This document shows, piece after piece, positions 55,226 through 64,000 of a stretch of 64,000 nucleotides of DNA (positions within the stretch are counted from its first letter, which is position 1; every line of letters starts with the position of its first letter). This DNA comes from Bedellia somnulentella (lineage: Eukaryota; Arthropoda; Insecta; Lepidoptera; Bedelliidae). Both the position numbers and the translations under genes were made by a program. The notes beneath the pieces are model-generated. The model did not search any database, was not told where the DNA came from, and saw nothing but the letters and a program-made list of their open reading frames with translations. The stretch lies in assembly GCA_963576735.1 (NCBI GenBank), contig OY755190.1:8611695-8675694 (forward strand), read 5' to 3'.

Positions 55226-55590
55226 ATATAACATAACATAAACGTTTACGCCGAATACCCCCGAAGGGGTTTGGCAGAGGTACTAATACTTCTGAACATC
55301 ACGTGACTTTGTCACCTGGTGTTCAGAGTACCCACGCTTTGCATGAACAGTATACTCACGTGATAGGGGGCAGGCCTATCGCCATTTTCCACGAATACAC
55401 TGTCACACGACTAAGTACAACTCAGCCATGTGGGTTTCCTCACGATTTTTCCCTCACCGTTAACAACCGTGATAAATTAACCACACATATGACTTTAGAA
55501 AAGACAACTTGTTGTAGGCCCGATTCGGGATTTGAACACTAGACGCTTGCACGTTAACCGGTGTTCTACCCGTTAAGCTATCACGTCGTA
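55226..55590 (-). repeat. SINE-T full-length copy
   Basis: Reverse of the family, from the ATAACATAACATAAACG end to GTTAAGCTATCACG at the head. Frames on both strands here are repeat readings. Confidence 0.88.
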
Positions 55591-55619
55591 TTTGCCTTGT
55601 ATTTTTATATGTCAGACAG

Positions 55620-55720
55620 TTATGACTTAAGAAATGACACATTGGTACATCCCCGCATTAGGATTAGAACCCACGCATCAGTGTATACGAAGTGAAATCT
55701 TATTCAGGAGCATTTCCCCA
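55620..55720 (-). repeat. Possible tRNA-derived SINE head
   Basis: The minus strand GCGTGGGTTCTAATCCTAAT is B-box-like and is followed by GTGTCATTTCTTAAG. A box unclear. Confidence 0.35.
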
Positions 55721-56689
55721 CTTCCCGTAACCCGTACCGCATGACTATCGATGCGCGCACAACTTTTCGGACGGTGGTAGTCTACTTAGATAAAATTTAA
55801 CAATATAAATAATAGTTTTCATGAATTTTTATATTGAACACTGGAAATAAAAGCGTTTATCAATAAGCAAAGATACATCATAAAAATAATTGTCTTTGAA
55901 AAAAAGTTTCCACTACAAAAAATATTAATGAAAGTGATAATTTATTATACACGTAGGTCACCCTATAATTTTTATTTAGTTAAGAACTAACTGACAATGA
56001 CAGGCCGAAATTTCAAAATGGCGACAGTAGTACCAGAGTCGCCGCCGGCCAAGTTATGATTGTGGATCTGTAAAAGATATTGGAGTCATGATTAAAGAAT
56101 ATCAAATATAAGATTTATTTTATTAATCCAATATAACTAAAAATGATGGGCTTAACATATGTATGTATGTATGTGAACGGGAGCAGCACTTGTGCGTCTG
56201 CTCCACGTCCACGAAGTTGGCTCCGCCTCGTAGGAGCCTCTCGATGGGTTGGTGATGATGGTTGCAGAAAATAAAAACCAATCCATTTTGACTTGATTTA
56301 TTGCGTCTAGTCTAGGCACTTTTACATCTGTATTACGATTAATATTTTGACTTTATACAATATGAATAAATGAGTCAATATCTTGTCTTCTGTAATATTC
56401 TGTATGTTTTTTGAACTGTTGTAGTTACAGAGAAAAAAGGGAATAAAATGAGCCGGTGTCGGCCTTCTCTACAAAAATGTAGTGAAAGGTTGAGTAGAGA
56501 CCTTTGACTATGAACACTATAGACAGAGTCATAATGCAACGGGAGAGTACCTCTTTTAGATAGCAATATTTTTCCCTGTAATGTTGCGATCACTAGAAAA
56601 CAATTACCCCAAAATACTATAATCACCATTCTGAAAGCTACTTTTTAATTTAAAATTGATTACGTCATTTTATTGTTACGTCGTTTTAT
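55721..56689. other. No supported gene; one exon-like GC patch
   Basis: 56175-56262 is GC-rich and on the minus strand reads HHHQPIERLLRGGANFVDVE, ankyrin-like in its LLRGGAN. It has no convincing splice sites. The rest is AT-rich. Confidence 0.35.
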
Positions 56690-56896
56690 TTATTGTAAAG
56701 GTTTACTGTTTACTATATTGTGGTGGTATATATATAAGTGGTGGTTCATTGTTTGTATTTTTTGGTATACAAACCTATAAGTTTTTTAATTAGTATTGAT
56801 AATAATTATTTATTATTATAAATATATATATATATATCTCGTATTTATTCATTATATATTAAAATACACACTTAATTTTTATAGTCTATAATAATT

Positions 56897-59566
56897 ATGC
56901 AACAAAACCCGAGTGATGATGATACGAGTGATGTTTACCAATCCTTCTCTTCCTCTGACGACGACTTGGACAGTAGTGGCAGCTTTTACAGTGTTCCCTC
57001 ACTAGCTGAAACGATACATGCCCATTTCTCTCCACTTCATACAAATTTTAATATTATTCATATTAACGCTCAAAGCATACCAGCTCACTTTCCCGATATG
57101 TTGTCTTCATTCAATAAGGTTTTATTGGGTGTCTACTATAGTCCGTCACTTCAATTAAATTTTTTTCCTTCTTTTGAGAAGATCTTAGAAGATCTCACCC
57201 CCTCTTACGATCACTCAATTATTATGGGTGACTTCAATACCTGCCTCTTAAAAGGTGATTCGCGTTCTAAATCCCTAACTTCGATATTCCATGGCAGTAA
57301 TTTTCATATATTACCCCTTAATGCCACTCACAACTTACCAAATTGCACGCCATCTCTTCTCGACCTTATAGCGGTCTCCTCCCCTAACCACGTGGCTCTG
57401 CATGGCCAAACTGCTGAAGATGCTTTTTCTCATCACGATCTAATATTCTTGTCCTATAAAGTCCGGCCCCCTAAAAATAAGTCTAAAATTCTTCTGCAGC
57501 GCAGTTTTGGTAGTATAGATCTGGATAAGCTGAGACATGATGCTTCTAATATTGACTGGATGACATGTACCACAGCGGCTACTATCGATGAACAAGTCAA
57601 CACTTTTAATACAAAACTTACGGCACTGTACGATATTCACGCTCCCGTTAAATCAGTTAAAATGAAGCATTTTCCGGCACCATGGCTCACAGGCGAAATT
57701 AGGGATCTATTGATGAAAAAAGCACGAGCCAAGTCAAAGTTTAAGTCGCGACCATCAGATCTAAACAAGGAAAAGTATGTGTCGATTCGAAATCACTGCA
57801 ATAAGGTGTGTAGGGATGGACAGCGAAACCACATCCACGAATCCGTTGAAAATGGCGATCCAGCTAAAGTCTGGAAGTTTCTTAGATCCTTAGGAGTTGG
57901 AAAATCTCGTCACGATTCTATCCCAAAAGATCTAGACATCACTTCGCTTAACAACCATTTCTCCACAACATCTACTTTTGATGGTGTTAAAAAAGCTGAA
58001 ACATTACATTTTCTTTCTACACTACCAGCTCCGGATTATCCTCCCTTTAATTTTTGTCAATTCTCCGATTGTGATGTTAAGAAGAATATTATGTCCATTA
58101 CGTCAAACGTAGTAGGTGGTGATTGTATTAGTCGAAAAATGATATTGCCTATCCTAGACCTTATTCTTCCTGTTATTACTGAAATCCTTAATAATTCCAT
58201 ATCCTTAGAATCCTTCCCTATGGTATGGAAAGAAGCCCAGGACATGCGTTTGGGAATGGATAAGGGACTGCTGACTGTTTTAGCACTGCTTGATTTTAGT
58301 AGCGCCTTTAATACGGTTGACTTCGAAATATTACTTGCTTTACTTCGTTCTCTTTACATATCTCCAACGGTAGTTGACTGGTTTCGTAGTTATCTACTGG
58401 GGCGTCGGCAGCGCATTCACCTCGAAGATGCCATGTCTCCGTGGATTGAGTTAAATGCCGGTGTTCCACAAGGTGGTGTGTTGTCTCCTCTCTTATTCGC
58501 TATATTTATTAACTCCATTTCTCATAAACTTACTTCTTCCTACCACCTTTATGCAGATGATCTTCAGATTTACACACAGGCTAATTTTGACCAAATAAAT
58601 ATGTCCATAAGCTTAATTAATAATGATTTAATGCAAATTTTGAAATGGAGTGAAGCATATGGATTGAAAGTTAATCCGAATAAAACGCAAATAATTATAG
58701 TTGGTAGCTCACGAATTGTTTCCAAGATTGACTATAAATCACTACCGCCTGTTTTATTTGATGGCACATCCATTCCTTTCAGCGCTGCTGTAAAAAACCT
58801 TGGTGTGATGATAGATAGCACCTTATCTTGGGTACCGCAACTGGAATTAGTAAGCCGGAGGCTGTTTGCGTCAGCAGGGTCCCTCAGGAGGCTACGTAAC
58901 TTTCTCCCTACTGCTACCAAAACTGCGTTAGCCCAATCTCTTCGACTACCTATTCTTGATTATGCTGACACCTGCTATCTCGATCTAACTGAAGATCAAC
59001 TGAACAAACTTGAGTGCTTACAAAACTTATGTATTAGGTTTATTTTCGGACTGCGTAAATATGACCATGTCTCTGCGTATCGCAATAAACTTCAGTGGCT
59101 TCCAATTCGTCTCCGCCGGAATGCACATACTCTGTCTCTCCTGTACTCTATCTTGTTTAATCCTGCCACCCCCTCCTACCTTAAAGAGCGTTTCCAATTC
59201 CTTCACTCTTCACATGACCTCAATCTGCGTTCTTACCACAATCTTTTGTTGAGTACCCCTTCCCATTCCACCAATTTTTACAGTTCCTCCTTTACCGTCC
59301 AGGCTGTACAACTATGGAACGGTCTTCCTGTAGAGGTGCGATTAGCCAAGTCTCTCCCTATTTTCAAGAAAATGGTTAAAAAAACACTTCCTCTCCGAAA
59401 CACTATAATATTATTTGTGTTGCATACAAAAGTTTATATATTCTATTATATATTATGTCGTAAAATGTATATATATGTATTTTATTTAAAGATCTTTATA
59501 TATATTGCATATGTATTGTATTTATTGAATATTATTTATTTTATGGAATACTATCTGTATCTGTAA
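56897..59566 (+). CDS. LINE endonuclease/reverse transcriptase polyprotein, 889 aa, two in-frame internal deletions
   Basis: This is an ORF2-type protein of a CR1-like LINE. It starts with an acidic/Ser-rich leader (residues 5-35). Endonuclease pieces follow: NIIHINAQS (52-60), GVYYSP (78-83), GDFN (111-114) and SHHD (178-181). The RT has LDFSSAFNTVD (465-475), GVPQGGVLSPLL (522-533) and the YADD active site (552-555). The C-terminal region has LDYAD (687-691) and WNGLP (807-811). Between residues 73 and 75 most of the endonuclease, including its usual catalytic Glu and Tyr region, is missing. Between 448 and 449 the early RT motifs are missing. Both gaps keep frame. The enzyme should be inactive. 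The final 50 residues are hydrophobic readthrough of AT-rich DNA. The ATG at 56897 is the first in frame and has AT-rich leader upstream. Confidence 0.9.
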   Translation: MQQNPSDDDTSDVYQSFSSSDDDLDSSGSFYSVPSLAETIHAHFSPLHTNFNIIHINAQSIPAHFPDMLSSFNKVLLGVYYSPSLQLNFFPSFEKILEDLTPSYDHSIIMGDFNTCLLKGDSRSKSLTSIFHGSNFHILPLNATHNLPNCTPSLLDLIAVSSPNHVALHGQTAEDAFSHHDLIFLSYKVRPPKNKSKILLQRSFGSIDLDKLRHDASNIDWMTCTTAATIDEQVNTFNTKLTALYDIHAPVKSVKMKHFPAPWLTGEIRDLLMKKARAKSKFKSRPSDLNKEKYVSIRNHCNKVCRDGQRNHIHESVENGDPAKVWKFLRSLGVGKSRHDSIPKDLDITSLNNHFSTTSTFDGVKKAETLHFLSTLPAPDYPPFNFCQFSDCDVKKNIMSITSNVVGGDCISRKMILPILDLILPVITEILNNSISLESFPMVWKEAQDMRLGMDKGLLTVLALLDFSSAFNTVDFEILLALLRSLYISPTVVDWFRSYLLGRRQRIHLEDAMSPWIELNAGVPQGGVLSPLLFAIFINSISHKLTSSYHLYADDLQIYTQANFDQINMSISLINNDLMQILKWSEAYGLKVNPNKTQIIIVGSSRIVSKIDYKSLPPVLFDGTSIPFSAAVKNLGVMIDSTLSWVPQLELVSRRLFASAGSLRRLRNFLPTATKTALAQSLRLPILDYADTCYLDLTEDQLNKLECLQNLCIRFIFGLRKYDHVSAYRNKLQWLPIRLRRNAHTLSLLYSILFNPATPSYLKERFQFLHSSHDLNLRSYHNLLLSTPSHSTNFYSSSFTVQAVQLWNGLPVEVRLAKSLPIFKKMVKKTLPLRNTIILFVLHTKVYIFYYILCRKMYIYVFYLKIFIYIAYVLYLLNIIYFMEYYLYL

Positions 59567-59689
59567 GTGTATTAGAACTTAATAAATATTTAGTAATACT
59601 TAAAATAGATAGATAATAGTTTGATGAATAATTTTAGTTTTTAAGCAAATCAGTTTAATTTATTGGACATCTACCGAACTTTTTTTTAA

Positions 59690-59848
59690 TCCAGCAAATC
59701 TTTCCATTAATGGGTTGTCTGGAAGAGATCGCTCTTAGTGATAAGACCGCCAGTTGTACTTTGGCTTTTGTACCGATCTTTTTTTGTAATTGTTGTTTTT
59801 ATTTTGTAATGTGCAATAAAGAGTTTTATTATTATTATTATATTATAT
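59690..59848 (+). repeat. LINE 3' UTR and (TTA)n tail
   Basis: GAAGAGATCGCTCTTAGTGA, AAGACCGCCAGTTGTACTTT, GTGCAATAAAGAG and then TTA repeats. The AATAAA is the likely poly(A) signal. Confidence 0.65.
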
Positions 59849-59850
59849 TA

Positions 59851-60129
59851 TTTCCTGCAATCATATAATTATACATACTTGCTCCTAGTATTATACAATC
59901 TTTTTTGTTTAATTTTACCATTTATACTGATGTTTAATATACCGTGAAATCTAAAGCATTGTACTAACTATCAGGGATGAATCTTCCCATTATTACGAAT
60001 AAATTTTTGTACGGGACTAACTTTGTTACTGGACAAAAAAAAACAGCTGTTCCATAAGTGCAAGTTATGTAAATATCATACGGGTCATCATGGGTATAGT
60101 GGGGTCTATGTTTGTATTTTGAAAAATAA
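59851..60129. other. No recognisable feature
   Basis: AT-rich sequence between the LINE and the 3' end of the THAP gene. Confidence 0.4.
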
Positions 60130-60155
60130 AAGACAGCACTATTTTGTACATGAGT

Positions 60156-60161
60156 TTTATT
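60156..60161 (-). terminator. Poly(A) signal AATAAA of the THAP gene
   Basis: AATAAA on the minus strand, 10-20 bp after a stop in the second frame (60172-60174) and 70 bp after the stop in the annotated frame. It is followed by GT-rich sequence (TGTACAAAATAGTGCTGTCT). Confidence 0.55.
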
Positions 60162-60229
60162 GCATTATTTACTATTGACCTTTAAACAAAATCAGTTTCG
60201 TGTGAAAATTTCGAATCCATTCGTCTATT

Positions 60230-60353
60230 TCAGTCACATTTTTCAAAAGATGATGTATTCGTACATCTAAGTATTTTATATTTGGTTGATTTCCAATTGC
60301 ATCTTCCAGTGGCCGCAATCCATTTTTCTCGTAGATTCGGGTCTTTAGGAAAA
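60230..60353 (-). CDS. THAP-domain protein, exon 2 (probable frameshift near its end)
   Basis: The acceptor ATTACAG at 60354-60360 opens this exon. Joined to exon 1 it reads FPKDPNLREKW, GRCNWKSTKYK and then ILRC, matching the THAP order FP-x-DP-x-LR-x-x-W ... W-x-P/S-T ... C. The third zinc ligand Cys follows the second by 44 residues, inside the family's usual 35-50 range. The next residues lack the C-x2-H histidine in this frame, and a stop at 60230 gives 64 residues in total. One base out of phase, the frame supplies His two residues after that Cys and runs open to 60172, next to the poly(A) signal. A single-base insertion near 60248-60252, or a sequencing error, would explain this. THAP domains bind DNA in the nucleus and also head P-element-type transposases; no transposase domain is present. 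Confidence 0.75.
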
Positions 60354-60719
60354 CTGTAATGAATACGAAGAAATTCAATAAATATAACAAATTTATTACT
60401 TACTAATTCCGTAGATAACAATTGGAAATCATTCAGCGTCGCTATAGCGCGACGAAATACATAATATACTCACTCATTAACATCAGTTTACTAATTTGAA
60501 AATTTACCCTAACGACAGGGTAGGATGAAAACGTGAATTATGGGAACACTGAGATACTGCATATTTTTAGGTTACGCTATTAAAAAATTGCTCAAAATAA
60601 CTAAAGAAAACGCTAGTAATCTAGTTCAACGTAATTAACATTTGAATCACTTTTTTTCTGATCGCGCAATGTATTTATTATGTATTTATCTGTAGAAAAA
60701 CATTAAAAAACTCACTCAC
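60354..60719 (-). other. Intron of the THAP gene
   Basis: 366 bp. The donor is AA|GTGAGT, an excellent consensus. The acceptor is TATTCATTACAG|T. The phase-2 position, directly before the FP motif, is where many insect THAP genes are split (from general knowledge). Confidence 0.75.
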
Positions 60720-60790
60720 TTGTGGAAAGTCAATCCTTCGATGTGTTTTTCGCTGCGGCTTCCGCAGCAAAGCACGCTACACCCAACCAT
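60720..60790 (-). CDS. THAP-domain protein, exon 1
   Basis: It reads MVGCSVLCCGSRSEKHIEG and then LTFH, plus two bases of a split Asn codon. Cys4 and Cys8 or Cys9 are the first zinc ligands of the C2CH THAP finger, and the Gly-x-x-Phe-His spacing before the exon-2 FP is typical. The start is firm because the minus strand has in-frame TAG and TGA triplets 9 and 6 bases before the ATG. Exon 1 is too short to be noticed as an open frame. Together with exon 2 it makes a THAP-only protein of 64 residues as read, or about 83 if the frameshift is an error. No TATA box is obvious upstream (60800-60960). This is the only convincing host-type gene in the window. Confidence 0.8.
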
Positions 60791-61140
60791 ACCTCACTAA
60801 ATAATAAGTTTAACTAATGGAGTCTCTTTTATCACAATAACAATATACAAATGAATAAAATCTTTCTCAAAATCAAAAGAAAACCAAAATCGCTCACAAG
60901 TCGACGCTTTGTTTGTCACGCTTTAAAAGTGTGACATCAACAAAACGGGTTACGCGATAGAGATGACAATAAAGTTTTGTGTCTCTTTTTAACATATAAG
61001 AACTTAAATAAGGGCTTCTCTTTTTAAAATGGATGACGTAACATCGCTTTGTCTATAGTGTCCATAGTCAAAGGTAGAGACATTTGTTTGCGTTGGTGAG
61101 AGCGACGCGGCTCTGGAACTCGTACTCATGTATTAAGCTG
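60791..61140. other. Upstream region of the THAP gene
   Basis: No repeat recognised. Somewhat GC-richer around 60895-60965. It is the likely promoter side of the minus-strand THAP gene, by position only. Confidence 0.35.
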
Positions 61141-61142
61141 TG

Positions 61143-61315
61143 CTGTGTAGTGTCGGCTTAGAATAGCACTACCCCATTTCTTCCGGTGGGTGTACGTAAG
61201 AGGCGACTTACGGAATTGGGGCTTTTAATAGATTTTTGGGCGATGCGGTTGGAAACCCATCACCAACAACCTTCACCTTACCACCTTTTCCCCACTCAAA
61301 TTTCCAAAATTTCCA
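61143..61315 (+). repeat. SINE-1 5' two thirds
   Basis: CTGTGTAGTGTCGGCTTAG to CCCCACTCAAATTTCCAAAA. The 3' end is lost here; a 3' fragment lies at 61575-61640. Confidence 0.8.
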
Positions 61316-61391
61316 TTGAGCCGAAGCTTGTTCAGAGTGTCTCAACAGTATGTAAACAAGATATTGTAATTTATATATTAAGATGGCTAAC

Positions 61392-61570
61392 GCTCTGAGA
61401 GAAAACATGAGGTAATGAAACTCACATGGCTGAGTTGTTCTTTTGACAGTGTATTTGTACACAGTCTAAGCAAAATGTGGACACTCTGAACACTCTATAA
61501 TCAAAATATTACATGATATTTAGAATTATTAGTACCTTTGCCACGCCTTCGGGGATATACAGATCGAACA
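61392..61570 (+). repeat. SINE-T body, 5'-truncated
   Basis: AAACTCACATGGCTGAGTTG, TGACAGTGTATTTGTAC and GCCACGCCTTCGGGGATATA. Confidence 0.7.
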
Positions 61571-61574
61571 ATGA

Positions 61575-61640
61575 GTTGATTCTTAGTTCAGTAGCTCTGG
61601 CTGCCTCGTTTATTGGATTTATAGCCATCAGTATAGGTAA
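61575..61640 (+). repeat. SINE-1 3' fragment
   Basis: AGTAGCTCTGGCTGCCTCG to TTTATAGCCATCAGTATAGG. Confidence 0.6.
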
Positions 61641-61990
61641 GTAGTAAAAGGAATAAAGGGTAAAATAAAACTCATTAAAACTTTCGTAAAACTACATGTA
61701 TCACAATTATACAAATCTCATTTATACAAATCTAAAAATTTCTTAAATATTAACATGTATTGTTATCATTATAATTTTGGTTGCATGGTCAATTACCATC
61801 GTAATTATGAAATTGAATCAAACTAAATCAAAAATCTTAAAAGTAGATCCTAAACCTAGACCTTAAGCTTAAGGCTATCGAAGTAGAACTGGAAAATGTT
61901 TACTGCAGCCTTCCGTCATCAAAATATTTAGAGCAAAGAAATTGTTGCAGATAGTGGCCACCAAAATAATCTCTATACGGTAATATTAAA
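61641..61990. other. No supported feature
   Basis: May include the eroded start of the mariner relic that follows; no motif is firm. Confidence 0.35.
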
Positions 61991-61994
61991 AAAA

Positions 61995-62560
61995 TCGCGG
62001 TTGAAGGGAATTATCCATCAAAGCGATAGGGTCTATGCAGACAGCTCCCAAAAAGCTGCTAGGTAATTTCGGATGTCAAAAGAGACCATCACCCATCATT
62101 TATGATGTCTTAGTGGGGTGGGACGTGTGGTGCGTACGTGGCTAGGTCCTACCTATGAATTGTGAAACACATGTGTGTAAAAACACGAGCAACTTATTAC
62201 CGAAACTATAGTAATACTATAGTACGGTTCAGTAGCAAGCAACGGATATTTTAAGAAGACTCAGTACCAGCGAACAAAATCAAATCAACACAACGTTGGT
62301 TTGACGTGAATTCAACAAATTTTTGACGGAAATTATTGAAATATCGAGTCCATTAAAAGATATTTAATTAATAAAGTGGCCTCGATACCATTCTTTTGAA
62401 TATGAGCGGCCAAATTATTAAGGACGTTTACAGAATTGTGCAGAAGCTGAAGGTGGTCTTTCGACTAGTATTCATAACCTTTGTGGTAAAGCGTAAGAGA
62501 TACATGTATGCTTTTATAACTGGGAGTCTGGTCAGAGTACTCAATGCTTAGGAGCATGGT
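61995..62560 (+). pseudogene. Tc1/mariner-type transposase relic
   Basis: Plus-strand pieces in shifting frames read VMSWWGGTC-like sequence near 62110 and then EDSVPANKIKSTQRWF at about 62254-62301. The latter corresponds to the (Q)DxAPAH..T region that carries the second catalytic Asp of mariner-type transposases. KWPRYHSF-like sequence near 62375 recalls WPSxSPDLNP. Multiple stops and frameshifts make it inactive. Terminal inverted repeats were not found. Confidence 0.55.
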
Positions 62561-62639
62561 CTTCTGGTGAAAGTCCCAAAGAAATATGCTTCAACGCGAT
62601 GCGATAACTATTAGCTGAAAAATTCTAGCGATAATTGTA

Positions 62640-62935
62640 ATTAACCCCATCGCACCTGCTGTAGCTGAGACGCTAAGAGTAGAGCAAGCAGGCTTCTCTT
62701 CAGGACGCTCTTGCACAGACCTCAAGCATTAAGCAGTGTGTCGAATTGTAATTGGAAATAAAACTAGCCTTAAAAAAAGCGGAGCGTGTTGAGGTCTAGT
62801 CTTAGACTCAGGGACATTTCGCAAGGTGTCAGGCACATAATCCGTGTCCTGCATGGAGGGTGATACATGAGAAGGAACTGGGACCGCGTCAGAACACTTT
62901 GAATGTCACACACAGAGGTGTGAAATAGATGCAGA
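62640..62935 (+). pseudogene. Non-LTR reverse transcriptase relic
   Basis: TLRVEQAGFSSGRSCTDL (about 62670-62725) is an RT motif of the QAGFRxGRSCTDQ type. The next ~150 bp read LRLRDISQGVRHIIRVLHGG, resembling the stretch before the GVRQGC motif. The catalytic YxDD is not found. Frameshifts are present. Confidence 0.6.
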
Positions 62936-64000
62936 GTGAGGTACAACTATCTGAAAATATTTAGTTCACAGTTTTTTTCCTAAAAGTCTAAAACCTAAAA
63001 AGCCTTCAAAGCAAGCAAAAGTCATGAGCCTGCAAATTAATATACGCAAAATTTAATATGAAGATGAAGGCTACTACAAAAGAGCCATTAGAGCAAGGTG
63101 GACAAACACCTGAAATTTGACCGTTAATTTGTGTACTTCAGTATCATATTCACGTGGCAAATGGGAACAGGTGAAGATGTTGATGAAAGCACTCAACTGA
63201 GGGCTGTCTGAAAATCAAATGTCTTTTTTCATAAAGATCCCTCTTTGAATCCATCGTTAATCGATGATATTATTTCTAAGTCAACAATTACTAGTCGTAG
63301 ATCCTCCGCATTTACTAGTCGACAAAAATCCGAAACGAAAACCAGAGGAATCTGTGTCATCAGAATTAAATTGCGACTGCCATCGCACTGAAAAAAATCA
63401 GGTTGATTCAGCACACAAGGAGGCCACATACTTGGCGCTAGATCGTAGAGAGTGAGCTGCGAGCTGCGGGGATGAACTAGAGTGTGACCAAGGAAGTGGC
63501 AGAGGACCTTGGACCAGTGCAGCAGTGGGTTGGCGTAGGACATCAAGAACAATCTTAGGTATATTAATATGAGGGACTGAATATATGGCACGCCTAGGTA
63601 TATTATTGTAGACTGGTTTCACCAAGCTTCAAATAAGTAGTGCTGCCTGTGTGTATTTTCTTCATTATTAAATAAAGCATTTTATGACTCTATTGATGAG
63701 TACTGGATATGAGTATCAACCCAATTTCCATATTTTATTCCTTTCATTCAATCATGTATATTACTAATTTACGATTTATTTGTCTCAAAGAGATATTCTG
63801 CCCATCTCCACCTCGTCCAGGACTTTATTTTAAGTGTCGTATCTTTGAAACTGTATTAAAATCACTAGGTAAGTTGTCACTGCACCAATTATCTGTTGAA
63901 GAAAAAAAGTGATTTAAACATAGCTGGGTGGAGCCATTGAAATTTTTTTACTGTCAAAACGCTGCTGCATGGAGGCAAAACTCAAATTCTATTACTACTT
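62936..64000. other. No recognised gene to the window end
   Basis: Frames of 63-120 codons on both strands at 63229-63625 overlap each other and have no motif. The GC-richer 63330-63560 may be more LINE coding relic (TGGACCAGTGCAGCAGTGGG), unproven. Confidence 0.35.

Larger units (their letters stand above)
56690..59850 (+). mobile_element. CR1-like non-LTR retrotransposon, defective
   Basis: The whole element comprises an AT-rich 5' leader, one ORF (56897-59566) and a 3' UTR with TTGTCTGGAAGAGATCGCTC, AATAAAGAG and a (TTA)n tail at 59820-59848. The 5' end is estimated because no target duplication was found. Confidence 0.65.

Noticed and set aside
55303..55542. 79-codon plus-strand frame with GVQSTHALHEQYTHV
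   Set aside because: It is SINE-T read in the wrong direction; the same peptide-like strings occur in every SINE-T copy.
60172..60421. Two overlapping minus-strand frames of 72 and 63 codons as separate genes
   Set aside because: Both are readings of THAP exon 2; their first codons lie in the intron.
63229..63625. 120- and 75-codon minus-strand frames and an overlapping plus-strand frame
   Set aside because: They overlap in different frames with no motif, signal or splice support; probably LINE relic or chance.

Overview
This window is nuclear DNA of a eukaryote, almost certainly a moth or butterfly. It is AT-rich and has no operons or ribosome-binding sites. It is packed with insect retroposons and DNA transposons: tRNA-derived SINEs, a short SINE ending in (TATG)n, CR1/RTE-type LINE pieces, Helitrons with A|T insertion and 5' TC / 3' CTRR ends, a hAT-type MITE, a mariner relic and a solo LTR. 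The species cannot be named from the sequence. Family names below are working names (SINE-1, SINE-T, SINE-C and so on), because no database search was possible. Most short open frames are chance frames or repeats read in the wrong strand.

Layout. 1-7.5 kb: SINEs, RTE-type LINE tails and a SINE-C insertion (5001-5464). 7.5-18.7 kb: two 1.4-kb terminal-inverted-repeat elements in opposite orientation (7542-8945 and 17342-18726), with a hAT-type MITE, LINE pseudogenes and duplications between them. 18.9-24.3 kb: SINE-T, SINE-1 and SINE-C copies. 24.9-27.7 kb: a fold-back element holding a solo LTR, an Arg/Glu-rich coding relic, a 135-bp MITE and a 145-bp tandem repeat. 28.9-33.1 kb: a Helitron cleanly inserted in a SINE-1, a SINE-T split by another repeat and a 258-bp Helitron. 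33-36.9 kb: SINE remnants and a 1.8-kb stretch with nothing recognisable. 37-43 kb: more SINEs, a duplicated 370-bp block whose first copy is the empty site of the second, a second 0.97-kb Helitron and a SINE-C copy. 44-51.9 kb: SINEs, perfect hairpins and fold-backs. 52-54 kb: a tandem array of tRNA-bearing 316-bp units bounded by one 12-bp target-site duplication. 56.7-59.9 kb: a CR1-like LINE with an 889-codon open frame. 60.1-60.8 kb: the only convincing host-type gene, a two-exon THAP zinc-finger gene on the minus strand. 61-64 kb: SINEs, a mariner relic and a LINE RT relic.

The strongest candidate for something undescribed is SINE-C. At five separate loci it is bounded by direct repeats of 11-13 bp, so each is one retroposition product. 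All five products are fold-backs: the 5' part is inverted relative to the 3' part, with the outer breakpoint each time in the same short A/T-rich zone downstream of a tRNA-like head. Two of them (5 kb and 52 kb) contain multimers in which the element's 3' end is joined directly to the same next base with no linker; the 52-kb insertion holds five complete 316-bp units. This looks like reverse transcription from a circular or concatemeric RNA followed by twin-primed integration. Its spacer can also fold into a three-way junction whose stems are conserved between subfamilies. Other points of note are the THAP gene with a probable 1-nt frameshift, a LINE ORF that lost endonuclease and RT core segments in frame at exon-junction-like sites, and exact empty-site evidence for Helitron and SINE-1 insertion.
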